Source: DATFWC01 sp963777755
GTDB taxonomy: Bacteria; Pseudomonadota; Alphaproteobacteria; Rhizobiales; Xanthobacteraceae
Direction: 5' to 3'
NCBI GenBank assembly: GCA_963777755.1
Contig: CAVZSC010000011.1
Location: forward strand, 1 to 64,000
DNA: 64,000 nt
This document shows positions 1-9,696 of the stretch, one piece after another (the stretch's first letter is position 1; each line of letters starts with the position of its first letter). The notes beneath the pieces were generated by a model, which saw only the letters and a list, made by a program, of their open reading frames with translations, ran no database searches and had not been told where the DNA came from. Made by a program: the position numbers and the translations under genes.

Positions 1-1
1 A

Positions 2-77
2 CTAGTGCGGCGAATTTGAATTTCCTATCAGTTCGCCGCAACCTCTTGTAGGAAATTCAAATTCAAAGCCGCACTAG
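2..77 (-). repeat. Hairpin element, copy 1 (reverse orientation)
   Basis: A 76-bp inverted repeat begins CTAGTGC and ends GCACTAG. Read on the minus strand it has a 10-bp terminal helix, an unpaired TTT on the 5' arm, a 16-bp second helix and a loop of about 21 nt containing GAGGTTGCGGCGA. Ends, bulge position and loop are shared with the other copies, but the stem sequence is its own. No open reading frame is inside. Function is unknown. Confidence 0.85.
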
Positions 78-91
78 AAGCATTGATCTTG

Positions 92-168
92 CTAGTGCCG
101 CCGAGTTGAAGTTCCTACCCACTTGCCGCAATCTCATTTAGGAACTTCAACTCGTAAAGCGGCACTAG
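92..168 (-). repeat. Hairpin element, copy 2 (reverse orientation)
   Basis: A 77-bp inverted repeat with the same CTAGTGC/GCACTAG ends, lying 14 bp after copy 1 in the same orientation. The bulge here is TTTA rather than TTT. The second helix differs from copy 1 at several positions, and both arms change together so pairing is kept. The loop keeps the GATTGCGGCAA core. Confidence 0.85.
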
Positions 169-181
169 AATGATAGAGTTG

Positions 182-258
182 CTAGTGCCCCTTTCGCTTC
201 CGAAGCTCGTGTTGGGGGGGCCGCAAGGGGGAACGAGCTTCGGAAGCGGGGGCACTAG
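182..258 (+). repeat. Hairpin element, copy 3 (forward orientation)
   Basis: A 77-bp inverted repeat with the same ends, inverted relative to copies 1 and 2. The TTT bulge lies 10 bp in on the left arm and the loop is G-rich with CCGCAAG. The stem around CGCTTCCGAAGCTCGT bears little resemblance to copies 1 and 2 but is fully paired. Confidence 0.85.
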
Positions 259-329
259 TGCTCCTTTGATTCCGAATTTCGCCAAGGGGGCGCCGCGAAG
301 TGACGCGAAATTCGGAATCGGAGCACTAG
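255..329 (+). repeat. Hairpin element, copy 4 (forward orientation)
   Basis: A 75-bp inverted repeat that shares its first CTAG with the last CTAG of copy 3. It has a TTT bulge 10 bp in and a loop containing GGGGGCGCCGCGAAG. The closing CTAG supplies the in-frame TAG that ends the longest reading frame of the adjacent pseudogene, at 326-328. Confidence 0.85.
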
Positions 330-1292
330 ACAGCGAGGACGCTCTCAGTTGGCCGATTTGAGCCCGAGCGAGCCGACGAGGTTCTCAGCGTCCTGGTTTG
401 GTCCGCAAAAAAGGCGTCGAATTCTTCCGCAGAAATATTCTGCGGCTCCGATCCCGTCTTCACGAAGAAATCCTGAACCTCCGGTTGCTGGACAGCACGA
501 TTAATTTCCTTGTTGAGGCGCGCGACGATGTCGCGCGGCGTGTTGCTGGGCGCCAGAAGGCCCCACCATTCGTTGAGCTCGAAGCCCGGCAAGCTTTCGG
601 CCAAGGTCGGAACATTGGGCGCGGCCGCCGAACGCTTCAATCCAGTCGTGGCGATCGGTCGTAGCTGGCCCGTCTGGATGAAGGGCAGGCAATTGGACGG
701 ACCGCTGATGGCGAAATCGATCTGGCCGCCGAGCAGATCCTGGAAGGCCGGAGCGCCGCCTCTATAAGGAATGGCTTGGATGTCCAACCGGCCCTTTGCT
801 TGAACATCTCCATCGCGAGATGACGGAGAATAGGTCCCCGGGTTTCCGTAGGTCAGTTTTCCCGGCCTGGCGGCGCCAGCGCGATGACTTCGGACACCGA
901 ACTGGCCGGGACCGACGGGTTGGCGCAAACAAGGCTGGGTACGATCGCAACGAGCGAAACGGCCTTCAGCTGGCCAGGGTCGAGTGACTGCTCGCGTCGA
1001 CTGGAGTTGCGACATGAGGCGTCGCGAGCATGCCGAGTGTGTAGCCGTCCGGAGGCGATTGCTGGAGCGCGGCGGCACCGATGATTTCCGCGGCGCCCGG
1101 GCGATCGTCGATGATGACCGGGCTGCTCCAGATAGCGGCTCAGTATGCCGATTTTTCGCGCCAACGCATCCGCCGTGCCGCCGGCCGCATAGGGAACGAT
1201 GATCTTGACTGGACGATTGGGTACGTCTGAGCGTGTGCGGCAAAGGTCAGGCTCGAAAGGCACAACAGCGCGACCGCCCAAAGCGACTTCAT
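326..1292 (-). pseudogene. Broken Bug/TctC-family solute-binding protein
   Basis: Tripartite-tricarboxylate-type periplasmic binding protein remnant. The start at 1292 is followed by a signal peptide (MKSLWAVALLCLSSLTFAAHA) and then QTYP. The family block NRPVKIIVPYAAGGTADALA continues in another frame, and further blocks such as IQAIPYRGGAPAFQDLLGGQ and PNVPTLAESLPGFE sit in a third. The first break, near 1220, looks like one missing A. The second, near 1120, looks like one extra base in the codons after LEQP. More breaks follow between about 800 and 1000. With this many breaks a true pseudogene is likelier than a single error. Its 3' end runs into hairpin copy 4. Confidence 0.75.
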
Positions 1293-1483
1293 CGCAATCT
1301 CCGAGTACGATCTCTTGTCGTTCGCCCAGATCGTTTTCTTGTCGTTTGCCCTCATCGTTTGATACTCGGACCTCCCTGACGCTGTCAATGAAACGTTTCA
1401 TTCCGATGCGTCGCCGACGCAATGTCGCGGTGCCGCCGGGTCCGGACGGCCAGCCGCATGCTCGCGCGATCGGCATTGTCGAA

Positions 1484-2206
1484 CTACCTGGCATCGCCGC
1501 AGCGCCGCGACCAGTAGTCCCACATTCTTTGGACGGAGTTGTCGCTGTATACGAGCTTCCTGGTCAGCTCAATCTCACCCGGGCTGAGATAGGTAATCTC
1601 GCCGCCCAGCGTCATCGAGCTCAGCACCAGGCTGGCGTTGATCTTGAAATAGACGGCGTTGAGCGTCGCCACCTTCAGGCTGTTGCCGACCACGACGCAG
1701 CCGTGGCGCGGCAGCAACACCGAATTGTCCTGGCCCAAACCGCGGGCCAAGGCATCGCCGCGCTCCATGTTGGTAATGAGCATGTCGGTGTCGCCGAATG
1801 ACTTGCGGATATCCCAAATGGGTACGTGTGTCCCGATCCCGCACGCCGGATGAACGCAGGCCTGCAAAGGCTTTTTCGTCAGGCCGAACGGTATGGTCTC
1901 ATACGCGTGATCGTGCACCACCGATTGCACGTCGGGGCGCACTTTGAAGATCGCACCGTGAATCGGTCGTTCGAAATACATCGGCCGCCCCCGCTGATCG
2001 ATCGGATTGCAGTCGAGGTCGAATTCCATGATGTCTTCGATCTTCACCAGCTCCGGGCTCCGCGAGCACGACAGGAAGAACCGATCCGGTGGATCGGGAT
2101 GCCGCACGCTGATGTGCCCGAGCGAGTCCGTAACACCCTCGCGTGCCAGGATGTGATTGGCCGTCACGAGATCCCGCAGCAGACCATCCAGCTCGGTCGT
2201 CATCAA
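1484..2206 (-). CDS. Class II aldolase/adducin family protein
   Basis: A 240-aa protein of the class II aldolase/adducin fold, which uses a divalent metal held by histidines to stabilise an enediolate. The metal ligands are visible as VVHDHA near residue 98 and PRHG near residue 166. The pattern is closest to aromatic-pathway decarboxylases of the HCOMODA decarboxylase type, but the substrate cannot be fixed from sequence. It is transcribed divergently from the molybdenum hydroxylase gene across about 250 bp. No other aromatic-degradation gene is nearby. Confidence 0.8.
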   Translation of the reverse strand: MMTTELDGLLRDLVTANHILAREGVTDSLGHISVRHPDPPDRFFLSCSRSPELVKIEDIMEFDLDCNPIDQRGRPMYFERPIHGAIFKVRPDVQSVVHDHAYETIPFGLTKKPLQACVHPACGIGTHVPIWDIRKSFGDTDMLITNMERGDALARGLGQDNSVLLPRHGCVVVGNSLKVATLNAVYFKINASLVLSSMTLGGEITYLSPGEIELTRKLVYSDNSVQRMWDYWSRRCGDAR

Positions 2207-2457
2207 AGGCCCTCTTCGATCAGGTGTGCAGGAATTGGCGTTCGACGGTTGGCGCTTCCTAACTGAGCGCGTCGACGATTCGACGCGCGCGCTTTGCGAT
2301 GAGCGCTCTGCCGGCTCTCGATGAGAACGTCATCGCTCCGCTCCTCGTTTTGCCGTTATTTGCCAGATAAAAACGTTTCCACGAATATTGCAAGTGCCCT
2401 TGTGGTCGGCAGTCCGCCGCTGTTATCTGGCGAAGGTTCGATGACAGCAGTCACGGC

Positions 2458-4776
2458 ATGGGAGCCAAGATGCTGATTGGACAGCCGGTCAAGCGGCTCG
2501 AGGACATGGCCCTTGTAACGGGGACCGGTCGCTTCGTGGCCGACATGTCGCTGCCGTTCCAATTGCATATGCGTCTGCTGCGTTCGCCGGTTGCCCACGG
2601 CCGAATTGTGAGAATCGATGCCACCGAAGCGCTGGCCATGTCCGGTGTCGTGGTGGTCTGGACCAGCCACGACGTCTCCGATGTGCCGCCGGTCGATTTC
2701 CGCGACCCATCAGCCGAAGCCTTGTTGCCTTACCGCCAACCCGTGCTGGCGCGAGAGCGTGTGCGTTATGTCGGCGAACCGGTGGCTGCCGTGTTTGCCG
2801 TCGATGCCTACACTGCGGAGGACGCGGCGGATGCCGTTCATCTCGAGATCGACCCGCTCCCCATTCTGATGTCCGCGTCCGAGCAGCCGATCGAGTTCGA
2901 CGAAGGTCATACCACCGAGGCGACAGTGCTCCGCTACGGCTACGGCGATGTGGAGCAGGCGTTTGCCGAAGCGCATACCGTGGTCGAGCTCGACCTGGAG
3001 TTGGGTCGGCATTCGGCAGTGCCGATGGAAACGCGCGGTGCAATCGGCACCTACGATCCTGGTCTCGACATGGTGCGCCTCTATGGCGCGGCGAAAGTGC
3101 CTCATCGCAATCGCGACACCCTGGCGAAAATGCTCGGACGCAGCCCGAGCTCGCTGCACCTGCATGAGCTTCATGTCGGCGGAGGCTTCGGGGTGCGCGG
3201 CGAGCTCTATCCGGAAGACGTGCTGGTGTGCGTGGCGGCGATGCGGCTGGGCCGGCCAGTCAAATGGATCGAGGACCGGCGCGAGCACTTGATCGCGACC
3301 AACCATTCACGGCAGCAACGCCATCGCGCGCGTCTTGCCGTCGATGCGGAAGGCGGCATTCTGGGTCTCGAAGACGAATTCTTTCACGATCAGGGCGCCT
3401 ATATTCGCACGCACGGCGCTCGTGTGATGGACCGGACGCTGTGGTCGATCCCGGGTCCCTACCACGTGCCCGCCTATCGGGGAATCGGTCACTTCAGGCT
3501 AACCAACAAGACCCCGGCCGCAACCTATCGCGCACCTGGCGGCTATGAAAGCACGTTCGTGCGGGAGCGCCTGCTCGATGTGGCTGCGCGAAAACTCGGC
3601 ATCGAGGCTTCCGAAATCCGTCGTCGAAACCTGGTTCGGCCGCAGGACATGCCGTTCCGACGCACGTACGACCAGCCGGGCGTGGAGGCTCAGGTTCTCG
3701 ATTCCGGTGATTATCCGGGCCTTCTGCAGAAAGCGCTGCAGGCCATTCAGCTCGATTCGTTGAAAGAGGACATAGTCCGTCGACGCAAAGCCGGCGAGAT
3801 CGTCGGCGTCGGGATGAGCGTCTTCTTCGACGAAAGCGGGAGGGGCCCGGCTGATGGCGCCCGCGCGACCATCGATGCCGATGGAAAGGTCGAGCTGGTC
3901 ACCGGTGGGGCGTCGGTCGGCCAGGGATTTGAAACGATCATGGCGCAGATCTGCGCCGAGACCCTTGGCGTCGATTATAGGAATGTGCGCGTGATTCACG
4001 GACAGACCGATCGTATCGCGCACGGTATCGGCGCGCATGCATCGCGCGCCACGGTGCTGACCGGCAACGCCGTGCATGTTACCGCGCAAAAGCTTCGTGA
4101 GAAGGCACTCTCGTTCGCATCGGAGCTCCTGCAAACGCCGGCGGCCAATCTGAGCATCAAGGACGGCCTCGTCACGGCGCGCGGCAAGCTCGGCGCATCC
4201 ATATCGCTCGCCGAGATCGCGCGCCGCGCGGCCCCCGGATCTCCGCTTCTCGGGGCCCGTGCTCCGGGCCTGACCGCGGAAGGGTGGTATCACACCGACA
4301 AGCTGGCGTTCGCCTACGGCGTGCACATCGCAGCTGTGGCCGTCGACCGCGGGACCGGCGCGGTGTCCATTGAGCGCTACGTTGTGGCCCAGGAGGTCGG
4401 ACGGGCGGTCAACCCGATGCTCGTGGAAGGCCAGGTCGTCGGCGGCTGCCTTCAAGGCATCGGCGGCGCACTCTACGAAGAGTTCATCTATTCCGATACC
4501 GGTGACCCACTGTCGGCAACGCTCGCCGATTACCTCATACCGACGGTTCACGAGGCGCCCGGCGTCGAGGTCCTCATTTGCGAAGACATGCCGTCGCCGG
4601 TCAATCCGCTCGGCCTCAGGGGCGCGGGAGAAGGCGGCATCAACGGCGTCGGCGCAACGATCGCAAATGCTGTCGAAGACGCGTTGCAGCGGAGCGGAGC
4701 CATCACCCGCCTGCCTATCAGGCCCCAGCGCCTCATGGCCCAAACTGCAGGATTTGTTCCCGAACCGCACACCTAA
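2458..4776 (+). CDS. Xanthine dehydrogenase-family molybdopterin-binding subunit
   Basis: A 772-aa large subunit of the xanthine dehydrogenase/CO dehydrogenase/aldehyde oxidase family, which hydroxylates or oxidises its substrate at a molybdenum cofactor. Cofactor-binding glycine stretches such as GGGFGVRG (near residue 240) and TYRAPGGYES (near 358) are present. The C-terminal GAGEGGINGVG carries the conserved catalytic glutamate. The active-site loop fits neither classical CO dehydrogenase form, so the substrate is unknown. The ATG at 2470, with GGGAG five bases upstream, is a better start than 2458. The FAD and 2Fe-2S subunits normally encoded next to it are absent from this window. Confidence 0.88.
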   Translation: MGAKMLIGQPVKRLEDMALVTGTGRFVADMSLPFQLHMRLLRSPVAHGRIVRIDATEALAMSGVVVVWTSHDVSDVPPVDFRDPSAEALLPYRQPVLARERVRYVGEPVAAVFAVDAYTAEDAADAVHLEIDPLPILMSASEQPIEFDEGHTTEATVLRYGYGDVEQAFAEAHTVVELDLELGRHSAVPMETRGAIGTYDPGLDMVRLYGAAKVPHRNRDTLAKMLGRSPSSLHLHELHVGGGFGVRGELYPEDVLVCVAAMRLGRPVKWIEDRREHLIATNHSRQQRHRARLAVDAEGGILGLEDEFFHDQGAYIRTHGARVMDRTLWSIPGPYHVPAYRGIGHFRLTNKTPAATYRAPGGYESTFVRERLLDVAARKLGIEASEIRRRNLVRPQDMPFRRTYDQPGVEAQVLDSGDYPGLLQKALQAIQLDSLKEDIVRRRKAGEIVGVGMSVFFDESGRGPADGARATIDADGKVELVTGGASVGQGFETIMAQICAETLGVDYRNVRVIHGQTDRIAHGIGAHASRATVLTGNAVHVTAQKLREKALSFASELLQTPAANLSIKDGLVTARGKLGASISLAEIARRAAPGSPLLGARAPGLTAEGWYHTDKLAFAYGVHIAAVAVDRGTGAVSIERYVVAQEVGRAVNPMLVEGQVVGGCLQGIGGALYEEFIYSDTGDPLSATLADYLIPTVHEAPGVEVLICEDMPSPVNPLGLRGAGEGGINGVGATIANAVEDALQRSGAITRLPIRPQRLMAQTAGFVPEPHT

Positions 4777-4790
4777 GTCATTGAGAGGAT

Positions 4791-4866
<76 letters not shown>

Positions 4867-5009
4867 GAAATGCCCGCGGGACCCCGCGGGCCGGGGTCGT
4901 GTAGCAAAGTGGGGTCGGGGTGGCAAGCAAGCAAGGGCGGGACGCGGCTCGGTTGCCGAAGTTGGCCCTGCGCGGCCCTTCAGAGACCCATTTCGACCAC
5001 CGGGGTTAC

Positions 5010-5053
5010 TGGATCCCGGGTCGGCTCGCCCATGCGAGCCGCCCGGGATGACC
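5010..5053. repeat. Extragenic inverted repeat downstream of leuA
   Basis: GGATCCCGGGTCGGCTCGC and its partner GCGAGCCGCCCGGGATGAC form an imperfect palindrome between tRNA-Lys and the leuA stop codon. It resembles the GGATCCCGGGTC...CCCGGGATGAC class of dispersed repeats common in rhizobial genomes. There is no U-run, so I do not call it a terminator. Confidence 0.6.
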
Positions 5054-5065
5054 GCACTGCCCGGC

Positions 5066-6665
<1,600 letters not shown>

Positions 6666-6676
6666 GGATTAGATCC

Positions 6677-6771
6677 TTTTGATCGATTGCGCCCTGCGGG
6701 CGACTTTTGATCGACTGCGCCCTGCGGGCGCCTGGGGTGGCTCGCTTCCATCCCCCTGAGTGCCCAGGCGC
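6677..6771 (-). promoter_or_regulatory. leuA attenuator region with alternative stems
   Basis: Between the leader peptide and leuA the minus-strand RNA can form two incompatible stems. One pairs CCCCUGA, which includes the leader stop (6789-6795), with UCAGGGG (6753-6759). The other pairs GCGCCUGGG (6763-6771) with CCCAGGCGC (6728-6736). Two direct 26-bp repeats (6677-6702 and 6705-6730), each with a GCCC-GCA-GGGC hairpin, follow just before the leuA ribosome site. There is no U-run, so control could be at translation rather than by intrinsic termination. Confidence 0.6.
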
Positions 6772-6788
6772 AAACGCCCAGCCGGCCC

Positions 6789-6902
6789 TCAGGGGCAGAT
6801 AAGCAGAAGCAGCCCGCCAATCGAACGCGTGCAGGCGAAGGCAGCGGGTCCGGCCGTATCGGCCGCCCGGGCAAGCGCGCACAAATCGGAGCGCGGCAAC
6901 AT
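6789..6902 (-). CDS. leuA leader peptide (37 aa, LLLL run)
   Basis: A 37-codon reading frame begins with ATG at 6902 and ends just after GGLLLLICP with TGA at 6789-6791. Four consecutive leucine codons plus isoleucine next to the stop are the hallmark of an attenuation leader for a leucine gene. Its stop codon lies inside one arm of the alternative stem described for 6677-6771. A GAGGG lies 13 bases before the ATG. The full length of the leader is less certain than the LLLL end. Confidence 0.7.
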   Translation of the reverse strand: MLPRSDLCALARAADTAGPAAFACTRSIGGLLLLICP

Positions 6903-7039
6903 GCCTAAAAGCCCTCGTTTCGGGGTTTCACGATCACCCGAGTGGCGTTAAGACAGCGTTAACGCCCTCACCCCGCCGCCCCTATCTACGGAATTTGCTC
7001 TGCCGCGGCAAGAGTGGATTTCGCCGGTCGCCGGTGTGG

Positions 7040-7939
7040 TCAGCTTTTCCGGCGCGGCTTCTCCTCCGCCAGCAGCGCCTTGCGCGCCTCCATCAGCTCG
7101 GCGAGCGCGGCCTTCTCCACCTTGGGGAACGCGAGGTCGATCCGTTCCATCGCCTCGATCATGGCCGCCGCCACCATGAGCCGCGCGAACCACTTGTTGT
7201 CGGCGGGAATCACGTACCAGGGCGCATGCTCGGCGGACGTATGGCGGATCAGGTCCTGGTAGGCATCCATGTAGTCGTCCCACAGCTTGCGCTCGGCCAC
7301 GTCGCCCATGGAGAATTTCCACCGCTTGGCCGGATCGTCGAGGCGCTCGAGGAAGCGCTTGCGCTGCTCCTCGCGGGAGACGTGCAGGAAGAATTTCAGG
7401 ACCACGGTGCCGTTGCGCGCGAGGTAGCGCTCGAACGCCGCGATATCCTCGAAGCGCTCCTTCCAGATGTGCTTCGTCACCAGCTCCGGCGGCAGCTTCT
7501 GCCGCTCGAGGTACTCGCGATGGACGCGCACCACCAGCACCTCCTCATAGTACGAGCGATTGAAGATGCCGATGCGGCCGCGCTCCGGCAGGTGGACGGT
7601 GGTGCGCCACATGAAGTCGTGATCGAGCTCCTGCGGGCTCGGCACCTTGAACGCGGCGACCTGCACGCCCTGCGGATTGACCCCTGACATGACGTGCTTG
7701 ATGGCGCCGTCCTTGCCGGCCGCATCCATCGCCTGGAAGATCGCCAGCACCGCCCAGCGGTCCTGGGCGTAGAGACGCTCCTGCAGATCGGACAGGCGGC
7801 GCGTGCCCTCGGCCAGCAGCGCCTTCGCTTCGTCCTTCTCCATGTCGGCGCCGCAGGTGTCGGCCGGGTCGATGTCGGCGAGGCGGAAATTGCCCGGCTT
7901 GTCGATGCGGAAGCGCTTGAGCAGCTTGAAGGGTTTCAT
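7040..7939 (-). CDS. Polyphosphate kinase 2 family protein
   Basis: A 299-aa PPK2-family kinase, which transfers phosphate between polyphosphate and nucleotides. The Walker A element reads AMDAAGKDGAIKHVMSG near residue 65, followed by the family's RTTVHLPERG, FNRSYYEE and lid region (SREEQRKRFLERLDDP). Substrate direction (ADP or AMP phosphorylation) cannot be told from sequence. Its ATG overlaps the stop of the upstream NUDIX gene in an ATGA, so translation is probably coupled. Confidence 0.88.
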   Translation of the reverse strand: MKPFKLLKRFRIDKPGNFRLADIDPADTCGADMEKDEAKALLAEGTRRLSDLQERLYAQDRWAVLAIFQAMDAAGKDGAIKHVMSGVNPQGVQVAAFKVPSPQELDHDFMWRTTVHLPERGRIGIFNRSYYEEVLVVRVHREYLERQKLPPELVTKHIWKERFEDIAAFERYLARNGTVVLKFFLHVSREEQRKRFLERLDDPAKRWKFSMGDVAERKLWDDYMDAYQDLIRHTSAEHAPWYVIPADNKWFARLMVAAAMIEAMERIDLAFPKVEKAALAELMEARKALLAEEKPRRKS

Positions 7940-8637
7940 GGTTTCCACATTTCGCTGAGGTACGCCGCGATGAAGCTCGGCATCATCGGGTCGAGATCGT
8001 CGGGGCCGCGCACGATGCGCATGTCGGCGAGCTCCGGCGTCTCCTGCCGCGCCAGGTTGGCGAGGATGCGCCCGCGCAACGCCTCCGCCGGCTCGGCCGA
8101 CCGCAAGGTCTTCATCAACGCGATGCGCATGCCGGCGAGCACCGCGTGCCAGCCTGCGTCGGGTGTAACGTCCGCCGCCGACAGGCCGGTCTCCTCGGCG
8201 AGCTCGCGCATGACGCTGCCGGCAAGGTCCACGTGCCCGCCGTCGACATCGTCGGGGTCGGGCGTCCCCGACGGGAAATAGATCCGTCCCGCATTGGCCG
8301 TATGGGCGCCCATGACGCCGAGCAGGAACGCCCCGTCGGCGGTACGCAGCGCGCCCTGGGCGAAGCAGTTGCGCACCGTGTCGTCGGGCGCGTCCCAGTC
8401 GCGCCAGGCCAGCATGCTGGCAAAATCGGTCTCGAAGAACGCGCCCTTTAGCGCGCCACCGGACAGCGCCCAGTCGCGCAGCATCATGACCCGCCCGTTC
8501 CACAGGTCGGGTTTGTCGCGCTTCAAGGACGCGAAATGCGCCGCGACGTCGGCCCGGCGCTGCTCGGCAAACGCCCACGGCCGCGGCGCAAAGCGCAGAT
8601 CGAGCGAGGCGAGGGCAACAACGCGAATATCGGTCAT
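7936..8637 (-). CDS. NUDIX hydrolase
   Basis: A 233-aa protein with a NUDIX box half, RELAEETGL, near residue 146, matching REUXEEXGU, the metal-binding core that hydrolyses nucleoside-diphosphate-linked substrates. The upstream Gx5E half is not canonical. A long N-terminal extension of about 100 residues precedes the NUDIX fold. It overlaps the following PPK2 gene by ATGA, suggesting a two-gene unit for nucleotide or polyphosphate handling. The substrate is unknown. Confidence 0.8.
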   Translation of the reverse strand: MTDIRVVALASLDLRFAPRPWAFAEQRRADVAAHFASLKRDKPDLWNGRVMMLRDWALSGGALKGAFFETDFASMLAWRDWDAPDDTVRNCFAQGALRTADGAFLLGVMGAHTANAGRIYFPSGTPDPDDVDGGHVDLAGSVMRELAEETGLSAADVTPDAGWHAVLAGMRIALMKTLRSAEPAEALRGRILANLARQETPELADMRIVRGPDDLDPMMPSFIAAYLSEMWKP

Positions 8638-8671
8638 CAGGCACGATCAATCGGCGCGCGCGACGCCCAGG

Positions 8672-9559
8672 TCAAGCCTCGATCGTGCCCTCGCTGACCT
8701 CGATCGCCTCTCCGCCGATCGAGGCGGCCTCCAGCCCTCCGGCCCGCATGGTGAGGTAAAGAGTAATCAGGCTCGGGCGGCCCATCTCGTAGCCTTGCTC
8801 CAGGCGAAGCGTGTGGTCGCCATCGCCCAGGCCGCAATGGAGGGCCGCCCATCCGGTGAACGCCGCGGCGGCCGAGCCGGTCGCCGGGTCCTCGACGACC
8901 CCGTGATGCGGCGCAAACATGCGGGCGTGAAAGGCGTTGCCCGCCTCGACCGTCTGGCGGCAAAACAGGAAGGCACCGTCACTGCCGAATGCCGCATCCC
9001 ACCGCGCCATATCGGGCCGGCTGCGCCCGATCGCCTCGAGGCTGCGGAGCGGGACGAAGACGAAGCGGTTGCCGGCCGACCATTTGGCCGGGGCGGCGCC
9101 ATCGATGCCGATCTCGTCGGGCTCGAGGCCGAGTGCAGCCGCGATGGTGCGCGCGTCCGCCGCCTCCCCCACCTTTGCGGGCGGCTTCGGCACGTCGAAG
9201 CGGGCAAAACCCCGGCCCTCGCCGCGCGACTCCACGCGGCAGGACACCGGGCCCACGCCCTCCTCCAAGACGATCTCGCCCTGCGCGCGGCCGTCGATGC
9301 GGGCGAGCAGCACGGCGGTGCCGACCGTGGGATGGCCGGCAAACGGCAATTCGCGTCCCGGCGTGAAAATGCGCAGCTTGGCCCGGTTTGCGGCCGCGTC
9401 GGGCGGCAGCACGAAGACCGTCTCCGACAGGTTGAACTCGCGCGCGATCGCCTGCATGGAGTCGGTGTCCAGCCCGGCGGGCTCGAGCACCACCGCCAGC
9501 GGGTTTCCGGCAAAGCGGCGTCCGGTGAAGACATCGAGAGTGACGAAACGACGGCGCAT
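8672..9559 (-). CDS. PhzF family isomerase-like protein
   Basis: A 295-aa member of the PhzF/diaminopimelate-epimerase-like fold. The N-terminal FVTLDVFTGRRFAGNPLAVV is diagnostic, the catalytic glutamate sits in FNLSETVFV near residue 47, and the second-half signature EDPATGSAAAAF is intact. No phenazine genes are near, so this is probably one of the many stand-alone homologues with unassigned substrates. The following gene on the same strand (PPK2/NUDIX pair) starts about 35 bp downstream. Confidence 0.88.
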   Translation of the reverse strand: MRRRFVTLDVFTGRRFAGNPLAVVLEPAGLDTDSMQAIAREFNLSETVFVLPPDAAANRAKLRIFTPGRELPFAGHPTVGTAVLLARIDGRAQGEIVLEEGVGPVSCRVESRGEGRGFARFDVPKPPAKVGEAADARTIAAALGLEPDEIGIDGAAPAKWSAGNRFVFVPLRSLEAIGRSRPDMARWDAAFGSDGAFLFCRQTVEAGNAFHARMFAPHHGVVEDPATGSAAAAFTGWAALHCGLGDGDHTLRLEQGYEMGRPSLITLYLTMRAGGLEAASIGGEAIEVSEGTIEA

Positions 9560-9696
9560 GTGTTTGATTCAAGCGTGCGCGACGGCAACTTCGCGTATCG
9601 TGTCGATCGAACTGCGAGCCCACTCTTTCACAAATCCGGGCGGCGAATCCAATCAATGATGTGAATGACGCACAGCGGCTCGCGTGATGCGTCGGG

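Noticed and set aside
1..330. CRISPR array
   Set aside because: The four repeats are themselves hairpins in two orientations with different sequences. There are no constant direct repeats with unique spacers and no cas genes.
5010..5053. Intrinsic terminator for leuA
   Set aside because: The palindrome lacks a U-run and looks like a dispersed extragenic repeat.
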